From Nakamurella flavida (GTDB lineage: Bacteria; Actinomycetota; Actinomycetes; Mycobacteriales; Nakamurellaceae), in contig NZ_JAUSQV010000001.1 in the NCBI RefSeq assembly GCF_030811475.1, forward strand, positions 310,001 through 374,000: a stretch of 64,000 nt of DNA. The letters are read 5' to 3'. The notes beneath the pieces were generated by a model. It ran no database searches. It was not told where the DNA came from and worked only from the letters and a program-made list of their open reading frames with translations. The translations under genes and the position numbers were made by a program. Positions 17,368 through 25,342 of the stretch are shown piece by piece (within the stretch, counting starts at the first letter, position 1; each line of letters opens with the position of its first letter).

Positions 17368-18230
17368 CGGACGGCCGCCTTCAGGGCGGTCGCGGTGCCG
17401 GCGCTGCCCATGGCCTCGAACTTGGCCACGGTGGCGTCGATCATCCGCACGCGGCCCGCGTCCAGGACCTCCTCCAGCTGCAGGTCGCCCTGGGACCAGG
17501 CGTCCTCCAGTCCGGCGCGGAAGGCGTGCCGCAGATCGGTGTCGCCGTTCATCTTGTGCACGCCGTGGGCGACGGCCTCCTTGATCTCGGCGTCCGGGAC
17601 GCCCGAGATCCCGTGCAGCACCAGGGGGACCGGCACGACCGCGCGGATCCGGTCGATCAGGTCGACGGCCAGCGGTTCCTGCTCCAGGCCGGGGATGACG
17701 CCGTGGACGACACCGGCCGAGATGGCCAGCAGGTCGACACCGGTCTCGGCCACGAAGCGTTCGGCCTCGTGCACGTCGGTGTAGTAGGACGCCCACTCCA
17801 CCGGGGCGCCGACGTCCGGGATCTTGCCCAGTTCGGCCTCGACGGGGATGCCGTAGTCGTGGCACAGCTCGACCACGCGGCGGGTGAGGGCGATGTTCTC
17901 CTCGAACGGCAGGTGGGCGGCGTCGAACATGATGGAGTCGAAGCCGAGGCGGACCGCCTCCAGCACCTCGTCCCAGGTGCCGTGATCCAGGTGGATGGCG
18001 TAGAGCGCGTCGGTCTCCCGGGCGTTGCGCACGGTCAGCTCGAAAGCCTTCTTCACGCCCATGTGCGGGATGATCGCCCGCCCGACCTGCATGAAGATCG
18101 GCGCATCGGCCTTCTCGGCGGCCTGCAGCAGGGCCTGGGTGGTCTCGTCGTTGTGCATGTTGAACCCGCCGAGGGCGTAGCCGCCCGATCGGGCGGCTTC
18201 GACCCAGCGGAGCGGTTGGGGGTCGCGCAT
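17364..18230 (-). CDS. Class II fructose/tagatose-bisphosphate aldolase family protein
   Basis: A 288-residue zinc aldolase of the FbaA/GatY/KbaY family, which cleaves ketose phosphates to DHAP and an aldehyde. Zinc and substrate residues are visible in AIHLDHGTW, SIMFDAAHLPFEENI, AISAGVVHG and VLHGISGVP. The last differs from the usual LHGGSG phosphate-binding loop by Gly to Ile. A GAGGAAG ribosome binding site precedes the ATG. It lies between the glycerol-kinase-like gene and the E2 core. It probably cleaves the phosphorylated, oxidised substrate of this pathway rather than fructose-1,6-bisphosphate itself. Confidence 0.85.
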   Translation of the reverse strand: MRDPQPLRWVEAARSGGYALGGFNMHNDETTQALLQAAEKADAPIFMQVGRAIIPHMGVKKAFELTVRNARETDALYAIHLDHGTWDEVLEAVRLGFDSIMFDAAHLPFEENIALTRRVVELCHDYGIPVEAELGKIPDVGAPVEWASYYTDVHEAERFVAETGVDLLAISAGVVHGVIPGLEQEPLAVDLIDRIRAVVPVPLVLHGISGVPDAEIKEAVAHGVHKMNGDTDLRHAFRAGLEDAWSQGDLQLEEVLDAGRVRMIDATVAKFEAMGSAGTATALKAAVR

Positions 18231-18324
18231 GACGCACTTCCTCTTCTCGGCGGTGGTGCCGGAGATGTGGGGGATGGGGACGGCGGACGGCCGGGTGGGC
18301 CGGCATGTCGGGAGAGCCGGGAGG

Positions 18325-19824
18325 TCAGGTGGATCGGGATCGCAGGCTCGGCAGGGTGCACTCGAGTGCGTCCCGCCAGCCGGCGTGGAGCTCGCCGCGG
18401 GCGGCGTCGGAGATCTGCGGGGTGAATTCGCGGTCGAGCTGCCACATGGCCTCGAAGTCGGCGACGCCGTCCCAGAGGCCGGCGCCGATCCCGGCCACGA
18501 AGGCGGCGCCCAGGGCGGTGCGTTCCAGCGAGGTGGGCCGCTGGATGACCTTTCCGGACAGGTCGGCGGTGAGCTGGCAGAGTAGATCGCTGCGGGCGGA
18601 GCCGCCGTCGACCTTGAGGATGTCGACGGGTACCCCGCCGGCCTCCAGCGAGTCGATGATGTCCGCGGTCTGGAACGCCATGCTGTCCATGCCGGCGCGC
18701 ACCACGTGCGCCGATGTGGACTCCAGCGTCAGGCCCACGATCGCGGCCTTGGCCTCGCGGTCCCAGTGCGGTGCGCACATGCCACCGAACGCGGGGACGA
18801 CGTACACCCCGGCGGAGTCGGGCACCGACCGCGCCAGGTACTCGATGTCGTCGTTGGACTCGAACAGGCGCAGGTTGTCCTTCATCCAGGACAGCGTCTG
18901 GCCGGAGTGGAAGACCACCCCCTCGAGCTCGTAGTCCGTCACCCCGCCGACGGTCCACCCCACGCTGGTGGTGAGACCGTCCACGGCCAGCGGCTTGTCG
19001 CCGGCGTTGGCCACCAGCACCCCGGCGGTGCCGAAGGTGTTCTTGACCGATCCGGGCCGGAAGCAGGCCTGGCCGAACAGACCGGCCTGCTGGTCGGCGA
19101 GCACCGCCCGGACCGGGACTTCCGCCCCCAGCACGTCGACCGAACTGACACCGAAGTCGCCGTCCGAGGCGATCGCCTCCGGGAATATCTCCAGCGGGAT
19201 GCCGAGGGTGGCGCAGAGCTCGGCGTCCCAGGTCAACGACTCCAGGTTGAACAGGGCGGTGCGGGACGCGCACCCGTGGTCGGTCAGGTGCGACCGCCCC
19301 CCGGTGAGGTTCCAGAGCAGCCAGGTGTCCGGGGTGCCGAACGCGATCTCGCCGGCCTCGGCCCGCCGGCGCAGACCGGACACGTTCTCCAGCATCCAGG
19401 CGACCTTGGCCGCGGAGAAGAAGGAGTCGTTGAAGACGCCGGTCCGCTGCCGGAAGACGTCGTCCAGACCGTCCGCCGACCACCGGCGCACGATGTCGTC
19501 GGTCTGCTTGGAGATCCACACCAGCGCGTTGTGCACCGGCTCCCCGGTCGCCCGGTCCCACATCATCGCCGTCTCGCGGTGGGTGGTGATGGCCACCGCC
19601 GCGAGGTCGACGCCGTCGGCGCCGACGGTGCGCATGGCCCGCTCGATGGTGCCGAGCTGGTCCTGCCACAGCCGGACCGGGTCGAGTTCGACCCAGCTGT
19701 GCCGGGGGTGCACCCAGGCCACGTTCGCCCGGGACTCCCCGTGCATGGCGCCGGTGCTGTCGACGAGGATGGAGCGGCAGCTGCTGGACCCCTCGTCGAG
19801 GGCCAGCACCAGCGGCCCGGTCAC
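18325..19824 (-). CDS. FGGY kinase, glycerol kinase-like
   Basis: A 499-residue kinase with the length and order of blocks of glycerol kinase: LALDEGSSSCRSILVD, WVELDPVRLW, AITTHRETAMMWD, GTPDTWLLWNLTGG, LADQQAGLFG with the catalytic Asp, and VDGGSARSDLLCQ. The Arg-Glu pair of the glycerol-binding RET motif is kept. The preceding residues (TTH instead of TNQ) and the WISKQT block differ from true GlpK, hinting at another polyol such as a tetritol. The GTG start overlaps the GlpD-like gene stop by four bases. Kinase followed by flavin dehydrogenase mirrors glpK-glpD and eryA-eryB logic. Confidence 0.82.
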   Translation of the reverse strand: MTGPLVLALDEGSSSCRSILVDSTGAMHGESRANVAWVHPRHSWVELDPVRLWQDQLGTIERAMRTVGADGVDLAAVAITTHRETAMMWDRATGEPVHNALVWISKQTDDIVRRWSADGLDDVFRQRTGVFNDSFFSAAKVAWMLENVSGLRRRAEAGEIAFGTPDTWLLWNLTGGRSHLTDHGCASRTALFNLESLTWDAELCATLGIPLEIFPEAIASDGDFGVSSVDVLGAEVPVRAVLADQQAGLFGQACFRPGSVKNTFGTAGVLVANAGDKPLAVDGLTTSVGWTVGGVTDYELEGVVFHSGQTLSWMKDNLRLFESNDDIEYLARSVPDSAGVYVVPAFGGMCAPHWDREAKAAIVGLTLESTSAHVVRAGMDSMAFQTADIIDSLEAGGVPVDILKVDGGSARSDLLCQLTADLSGKVIQRPTSLERTALGAAFVAGIGAGLWDGVADFEAMWQLDREFTPQISDAARGELHAGWRDALECTLPSLRSRST

Positions 19825-21491
19825 GACGACGCGCCCACGACGACCCCGGCGCCGAAGCTCTCCGAACGGGGGCCGTCCGGATCCGGAACCTTGAGCTTGT
19901 CGAGCCACTCCCGGTACTCGGCGATCTGCGCCTGGGCCCAGGCGTCGTCCTGGTCGAGGTGGTCGGCGATGACCTTGGTGATGTCGTCGACCTCCTCGAG
20001 GGCGTGGCCCGGTTCGAACGCCAGCAGCACCCGGCGGGCGAGGACGTCGGTGAGCGAGCGGGCCAGGTCCTCGTCGAGGGCGAAGACCAGTTCGGCGGCC
20101 AGCACCCCGCTGGGGTGCACGGTCCGGTTGAGCTCCGGGTAGCGCTCGGCCAGCTGCCACACCGCGAAGGCGCGGCTGCCGTACAGGTCGACCAGCCGGG
20201 TGACCTGGTCGGCCGGCAGGCCGGTGCGGCCGGCGACGGACGCCTTCAGGGTGTCCAGGTCGACGAACTGCGCGCCGGGGTAGCGCCGGTTCTTGGTGGA
20301 CACCGGCGGGGCCTTGCGACCGAGCCGGCGGAAGGCGTCGTCGATGGTGTCCTGCGCGAGCTGACGGTAGGTGGTCAGCTTGCCGCCGACGATGGTGACG
20401 AGCCCGGGCAGGCCGGAATCGCCGTGGTCGTGCAGCACGTGGCTGCGCGGCACGGCCGACTCGGCCTTGTCCGGCACGTACGGCAGGGGACGCACGCCGC
20501 TGAACGTGTACAGCACGTCCTGCAGCGAGAGGTTCGCCTCCGGGATCAGGGTGTTGACCTCCCCGAGGAGGTAGTCGACCTCGCCGATGTCGCACCGGGC
20601 CTCGTCCGGGTCCTGGTCGAACCGGATGTCGGTGGTGCCGATCATGTAGCGGCCGCGCCACGGGATGATCAGGACCAGCCGGCCGTCCTGCCGCGACTCG
20701 TAGTAGACGACGTCGGTCGGCGCACCCGGGAACGGGTCGACGATGAGGTGGGATCCCTTGGTGCCACCGTTGAGTCGGGGCTGTGCGGGCAGGGACGGGT
20801 CGGCCAGCAGCCGGTCGATGGCCGCGCCGGCCACGTTGTAGACGACCGACCCGCGGATCTCGAAGGTCTCGCCGGTGATGGTGTCCTGGGCGCGGACGCC
20901 GACGACCCGGCCGTTCTCCAGGAGCGGTGCCTGCACGCGCGTCTTCAGGGCGATGACCGCCCCGGCCGCGGCGGCGTCGACCGCGAGCTCCACGCAGAGT
21001 CGCTCCGCGTTCTCCACCTGACCGTCGTAGAACACCACCGATCCGGACAGGCCGTCGGTGCCGACGCCGGTGAACCGCGCGGTGGTCTTCTTCTTGGACA
21101 GGGCCCGGTGGTAGGGCGGGGTCTTGCGCAGGGAGAGCGCGTCGTAGGCGATCATGCCCAGCTCGACCATCCAGCCCGGCCGCCGGTTGTGCTTGTAGAC
21201 CGGCACCATCAGGGGCTTGGGCTTGACCAGGTGCGGAGCGAGCTTGAACAACCGCTCCCGCTCGTTCAGCGACTCGTAGACCAGGCCGACGTCGTACTGC
21301 TCGAGATACCGCAGGCCGCCGTGCACCAGCCGCCCGGACCACGCCGAGACGCCGCTGCAGAGATCGTCCTGCTCGACGAGCACCACGCGCAGGCCGCGCA
21401 ACGCCGCGTCCTGGGCGATGCCGACCCCGTTGATCCCGGCGCCGACGACGATGACGTCGAACGGCTCCCCGGTGAGCTCGGGCCTGACCAT
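19821..21491 (-). CDS. GlpD-like FAD-dependent glycerol-3-phosphate dehydrogenase
   Basis: A 556-residue flavoprotein that oxidises a polyol phosphate and passes electrons to the quinone pool. The FAD-binding motif VVGAGINGVGIAQDAALRG lies at about residues 14-32, followed by WSGRLVHGGLRYLE. IGTTDIRFD and IVGGKLTTYRQLAQ are the GlpD signature regions, and the C-terminal ~130 residues form the helical cap. An AGGAGAGGAA site marks the ATG at 21491; a longer start 16 codons upstream lacks one. In context it may act on glycerol-3-phosphate or on a related erythritol/threitol phosphate, as EryB does. True GlpD function would yield DHAP. Confidence 0.88.
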   Translation of the reverse strand: MVRPELTGEPFDVIVVGAGINGVGIAQDAALRGLRVVLVEQDDLCSGVSAWSGRLVHGGLRYLEQYDVGLVYESLNERERLFKLAPHLVKPKPLMVPVYKHNRRPGWMVELGMIAYDALSLRKTPPYHRALSKKKTTARFTGVGTDGLSGSVVFYDGQVENAERLCVELAVDAAAAGAVIALKTRVQAPLLENGRVVGVRAQDTITGETFEIRGSVVYNVAGAAIDRLLADPSLPAQPRLNGGTKGSHLIVDPFPGAPTDVVYYESRQDGRLVLIIPWRGRYMIGTTDIRFDQDPDEARCDIGEVDYLLGEVNTLIPEANLSLQDVLYTFSGVRPLPYVPDKAESAVPRSHVLHDHGDSGLPGLVTIVGGKLTTYRQLAQDTIDDAFRRLGRKAPPVSTKNRRYPGAQFVDLDTLKASVAGRTGLPADQVTRLVDLYGSRAFAVWQLAERYPELNRTVHPSGVLAAELVFALDEDLARSLTDVLARRVLLAFEPGHALEEVDDITKVIADHLDQDDAWAQAQIAEYREWLDKLKVPDPDGPRSESFGAGVVVGASS

Positions 21492-21637
21492 GGGTGGTTC
21501 CTCTCCTGATGGGCTGGTGGTGGTGCGGCGGGCCGGCACGCCGTCGTGCCGGCCCGCGTGGCCCGGGCCCCGGTGTCCACCGCAGGGCCGGTCGGGGCTG
21601 CTGGGTGGAGTCCGGGGCGCGGGCCGGGGTGGACCGA

Positions 21638-21883
21638 TCAGTCGGTGGTCTCGATGACGGCCACCGGGGTGCGGACCTCGACGGTCTCGTCCTCGGCGAC
21701 CAGGATCTCCACCAGCGTTCCCGCGGCCGGCGACTCCAGGGTCTCCTCCACCTTCTCGGCCTCCACCTCGGCCAACGGCTCGTCCTCGGCGACGGTGTCA
21801 CCGACGGCCTTGAGCCAGCTGGTGATGGTGCCCTCGCTCATGCCCATGCCCCACTGCGGGAGCAGGACCTCCACTCGTGCCAT
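21638..21883 (-). CDS. Stand-alone lipoyl (biotinyl/lipoyl-attachment) domain protein
   Basis: Only 81 residues, consisting of a single lipoyl domain: LLPQWGMGMSEGTITSW at the start, and the modification loop VEAEKVEETL with the lipoylated Lys44. In most bacteria this domain is fused to the E2 core; here the core is encoded about 4 kb further along the locus. It lies 88 bases after E1 beta and is presumably the mobile acyl carrier between E1 and E2. The ATG has weak upstream purines (GAGGAGACACGAC). Confidence 0.88.
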   Translation of the reverse strand: MARVEVLLPQWGMGMSEGTITSWLKAVGDTVAEDEPLAEVEAEKVEETLESPAAGTLVEILVAEDETVEVRTPVAVIETTD

Positions 21884-21971
21884 GTCGTGTCTCCTCGTCA
21901 GGTGGATCGGTTGTGGATGCGGTCGTGGTGTCGGGTGCCGTCCCCGCTGGGGACGGCGGGATGGTGCGGGG

Positions 21972-23084
21972 TCAGCGCGCCGAGCCGGTGGCCAGCTCCT
22001 CGCGGTCGGCGCCCGGGGTGGCCACGCTGCCACCCCGACCGCCGTTCCCGGCGGCGCCGTTCGCGCCGGCGGCATCGGGGGCGATGACGCCCAGGGAGGC
22101 CCGGACCGCGTCCGCGATGGCGATGCGGTTCGGGTACAGCTGCTTCTCCAGCGCGGGGCTGAACGGGATCTGGATGTCCGGGGTGGTGATCCGACGGACC
22201 GGGGCCCGGAGCGAGTCGAAGACGTGCTCGGACACCAGGGCCGAGATCTCCGCGGCGGCACCACAGGTCCGGTGGGCCGGGTCGGCTACGACGACGCGGC
22301 CGGTCTTCGCCGCGGCGGTCAGGATGCCCTCGACGTCCAGCGGGACGAGCGTGCGCGGATCGAACACCTCGACCGAGATGCCCTCCTTCGCCAGGGTGTC
22401 GGCCGCGGCGACCGCCTCGGGAACGGCGCCGGACACGGCGATGACGGTGGCGTCGGTGCCGGTGCGCACGGAGCGACCGACCCCGAACGGGATCTTGTAC
22501 TCGTTCTCGTCGACCTCCTCCTTGCTGCCCCACAGCACGCAGGCCTCGAAGATCAACACCGGGTCGTCGCTGTCCACGGCGGTGCGGAGCAGGCCCTTGG
22601 CATCGCTCGGGTACGCGGGGGTGACGATCTTCAGGCCGGGCACGTTCATGAACATGGGGTACGGCCGGTCGGAGTGGTGCGCGCCGGTGCTCAGCCCGTA
22701 GAACATCGCCGAGCGGAACACCACGGGGACGCTGGCCTGGCCGCCGAACATGTAGCGGTTCTTGGCCGCCTGGTTCACGAACTGGTCCATCGCCATGTAC
22801 AGGAAGCTGGAATAGGACAGGTCGACGATCGGCCGCAGCCCGGTCATCGCGGCACCGACCGCGGCGCCCACGATCACCTCCTCGGAGATGGGGGTGTTGC
22901 GGATGCGGTTGCGGCCGAACTGCTGCAGGAAGTCACCCTCCGACGCCCGGGACTTCCCGGCCCCGCCGGTGGTGCCGTAGACGTTGGCCTCGACGTCCTC
23001 CCCGATGATGACGACCCGGTCGTCGGCCAGCATGGCCTCCTTCTGGGCGGCGCCGATCGCGCCGAGGTAGCTCATGACGGTCAT
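21972..23084 (-). CDS. 2-oxoacid/acetoin dehydrogenase E1 component, beta subunit
   Basis: A 370-residue transketolase-like subunit. Conserved blocks are VVIIGEDVEANVYG, RIRNTPISEEVIVGAAVGAAM with the TPP-activating Glu, VVFRSAMFYG, and the C-terminal FDPRTLVPLD segment. The last ~35 residues are a Gly/Ala-rich extension. Its ATG overlaps the alpha subunit stop by four bases, ensuring paired synthesis. The unusually long GAHHSDRPYPMF loop resembles acetoin dehydrogenase (AcoB) and branched-chain types as much as pyruvate dehydrogenase. The actual 2-oxo substrate is unknown. Confidence 0.9.
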   Translation of the reverse strand: MTVMSYLGAIGAAQKEAMLADDRVVIIGEDVEANVYGTTGGAGKSRASEGDFLQQFGRNRIRNTPISEEVIVGAAVGAAMTGLRPIVDLSYSSFLYMAMDQFVNQAAKNRYMFGGQASVPVVFRSAMFYGLSTGAHHSDRPYPMFMNVPGLKIVTPAYPSDAKGLLRTAVDSDDPVLIFEACVLWGSKEEVDENEYKIPFGVGRSVRTGTDATVIAVSGAVPEAVAAADTLAKEGISVEVFDPRTLVPLDVEGILTAAAKTGRVVVADPAHRTCGAAAEISALVSEHVFDSLRAPVRRITTPDIQIPFSPALEKQLYPNRIAIADAVRASLGVIAPDAAGANGAAGNGGRGGSVATPGADREELATGSAR

Positions 23085-24145
23085 CGCACGTTCTCCAGGG
23101 TGCCGAAGGTGGACTGGTCGTTCCAGGTGTGCACCGCGAACTTCGAGTCGGTGTACAGGTCGTCGAAGGCGACGGAGGGATCGGGGTAGGGGCTGTCGTT
23201 GGTGAAGGCGAAGGCCTCGTCGACCTCGCGCAGCACGTCGGCCTCCAGGGCGTCCATCTCCTCGGCGGTGGCCACACCGCGCTCGATGAGCACCGCGCGG
23301 AACAGCACGATGGGGTCCTTGGCCAGCCAGTCGGCCTTCTCGTCGGTGTCGCGGTAGTCCACGCCGAGCTTGAGACCCTCGGAGTGCTCGTTGAAGCGGT
23401 AGGTCACCACCTCGACGAGGGAGGGACCCTCACCGGCGCGGGCCCGCTGCACGGCGGTGGCGACCGCGTCGAAGACGGCGAGCACGTCCTGGCCGTTCTC
23501 CACCCGCACACCGGGCATGCCGAAACCGGCGGCCCGGTCGGCGATCACGCCGGAGGTGACGGTGTGGGCCGGGGTGGACAGCGCGTACTGGTTGTTCTCG
23601 CACAGGAAGATGACCGGCAGCTTCCAGACGCCGGAGATGTTCATGCCCTCGTAGAGGCAGCCCTGGTTGGCGGCGCCGTCACCGAAGAAGGCCAGCGACA
23701 CCCGGCCGTTGTCCAGGACCTTGGAGGACAGGCCGGCGCCGACGGCGATCGGGATGGAGCTGCCGACGATGCCGGACTCGCCGAGACTGCCGACAGCGAA
23801 GTCGGCCAGGTGCAGGGAGCCGCCCTTGCCGCCGCACACTCCGCCGGACTTGCCGACGAGCTCGGCCATCAGCGGGCCCAGCGGGGCGCCCTTGCCGATG
23901 GGGTGACCGTGGCTGCGGTGGTTCCCGCTCATGTAGTCGCTGTCGCCGAGGGCCATGCAGGCACCGACGACCTGGGCCTCCTGGCCGATGCTGGTGTGCA
24001 CGGTGCCGGGGATCTGGCCCCGCTTCACCATCTTGGAGGCGCGCTCGTCGAACCGCCGGATGCGCAGCATCCGCCGCTGCATCTCGACCAGCGTGTCGTT
24101 CGAGAGTGCATCCGTGAGTGCGGATGTCGTGACTTCTGTCGTCAC
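23081..24145 (-). CDS. 2-oxoacid/acetoin dehydrogenase E1 component, alpha subunit
   Basis: A 354-residue thiamine diphosphate-dependent subunit. The TPP motif runs from FFGDGAANQG to the CENNQYAL block. SGNHRSHGHPIGKG and GGKGGSLHLAD are typical of AcoA/PdhA proteins, and YRFNEHSEG is the late phosphorylation-loop region. The GTG start was chosen at the first Val before the conserved region; an AGAAGG stretch lies upstream. With E1 beta it forms the decarboxylating or diketone-cleaving enzyme that loads the separate lipoyl protein. No E3 dihydrolipoamide dehydrogenase gene is present in the locus, so a housekeeping E3 must be shared. Confidence 0.9.
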   Translation of the reverse strand: MTTEVTTSALTDALSNDTLVEMQRRMLRIRRFDERASKMVKRGQIPGTVHTSIGQEAQVVGACMALGDSDYMSGNHRSHGHPIGKGAPLGPLMAELVGKSGGVCGGKGGSLHLADFAVGSLGESGIVGSSIPIAVGAGLSSKVLDNGRVSLAFFGDGAANQGCLYEGMNISGVWKLPVIFLCENNQYALSTPAHTVTSGVIADRAAGFGMPGVRVENGQDVLAVFDAVATAVQRARAGEGPSLVEVVTYRFNEHSEGLKLGVDYRDTDEKADWLAKDPIVLFRAVLIERGVATAEEMDALEADVLREVDEAFAFTNDSPYPDPSVAFDDLYTDSKFAVHTWNDQSTFGTLENVR

Positions 24146-24222
24146 CTTCGTGACCCTTCTTGGTGGGGAGGTTCGGCCGGGTGGGGTGGACCGGGGACGG
24201 CCCGGGCCGGCGGGTGGGGATT

Positions 24223-25239
24223 TCAGGCCGCGCGCAGGCGGTTCCCGGCCCGGTCGGTCAGCACGGCGGCCAGGATGACCGCACCGATGACCACCTGCTG
24301 CAGGTTCGGGTTGACGTGCAGCAGGGACAGACCGTTGTTGAGCACGCCGATGATGAGCAGACCGATGAACGTGCCGCCCATCGAGCCCACGCCGCCGGAC
24401 AGGCTGGCACCGCCGATGACGACGACGGCGATGACGTTGAGCAGGTAGCCCGCGCCGGCCGTCGGCTGTGCCGAGTCCAGCAGGGAGATGTTGACCCAGC
24501 CGGCGACCGCGGCCAGCCCGCCGGCGATGATGTAGACGCGGGTCTTGGCCCAGCGGACGGGGAGCCCGGAGAGGCGCGCGGCCTGCTCGTTGCCGCCGAT
24601 GGCGTAGAGCGCCCGGCCACCGGGACGGTAGCGCAGCCACATGCCGATGAGCAGGTAGATCACCACGAGCAGGATCCCCTGCACGGGAACCGATCCGAGC
24701 ACGTTGGACGTGAGGTTGCTGAACCAGGACGGGAACCCGTTGATCGTGTTGCCCTTGGTGATGAACAGCGCCATGCCCGCGCACGCCGACATGGTGGCCA
24801 GGGTGGCGGCGAACGCCTGGACCTTGCCGTAGGAGGTGAGCGCCCCGTTGAGCAGCCCGACGGCCATCCCGAGCAGCAACCCCAGGATCATCGCCACCGG
24901 CCACGGCACCTCGATGACCTGGAACAGCCAGGCGCTGAACATCATGGTCAGGGCCAGGTTCGCGGCCACCGACAGATCGATGCCGCCGATGAGGATGACC
25001 AGGGTGGCCCCGGCGGCCATGATCCCGATGTCGGAGACCTGCGCGATGATGTTGCTCAGGTTGCGCGAGGTGAGGAAGAACGGCGACAGGAACGACATCG
25101 CCACGACCATCACGACGAGGCCGACCACGGGGCCGCCGAGGTTGCGGAGCCGGGTGAGCAGTTTGCTGCCCACGCCGACGGACGGCAGCGGGTCCGTCAC
25201 CGGTGAATCGGGCGACTTCTGAGGCTGGGTGGTGGTCAC
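24223..25239 (-). CDS. Ribose-type ABC transporter permease (RbsC-like)
   Basis: A 338-residue inner-membrane permease with 8-10 hydrophobic segments. Signature regions are GATLVILIGGIDLSVAA (about residue 79), YAIGGNEQAARLSG in the cytoplasmic coupling loop, and VIAVVVIGGASLSGGVGSMGGT. These are hallmarks of the branched sugar permease family. The GTG has an AAAGGAG site upstream. It belongs with the ATPase and binding protein genes before it and forms the entry point of the catabolic locus. Confidence 0.92.
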   Translation of the reverse strand: MTTTQPQKSPDSPVTDPLPSVGVGSKLLTRLRNLGGPVVGLVVMVVAMSFLSPFFLTSRNLSNIIAQVSDIGIMAAGATLVILIGGIDLSVAANLALTMMFSAWLFQVIEVPWPVAMILGLLLGMAVGLLNGALTSYGKVQAFAATLATMSACAGMALFITKGNTINGFPSWFSNLTSNVLGSVPVQGILLVVIYLLIGMWLRYRPGGRALYAIGGNEQAARLSGLPVRWAKTRVYIIAGGLAAVAGWVNISLLDSAQPTAGAGYLLNVIAVVVIGGASLSGGVGSMGGTFIGLLIIGVLNNGLSLLHVNPNLQQVVIGAVILAAVLTDRAGNRLRAA

Positions 25240-25342
25240 GGCCGGTCGAGCTCCTTTGCTCCGTGCGTCCAGGTTGGGGCGGTCTGCGGGATGGGCGGGG
25301 TGGTGGTGGTCCGCCTGCGGGCGGGCGGGGTGATCGGACGGG

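Noticed and set aside
23081-24145. Calling E1 alpha and beta a housekeeping pyruvate dehydrogenase
   Set aside because: The genes lie inside a sugar/polyol operon with a separate lipoyl protein and no E3, and most Actinobacteria use a single-chain AceE for pyruvate.
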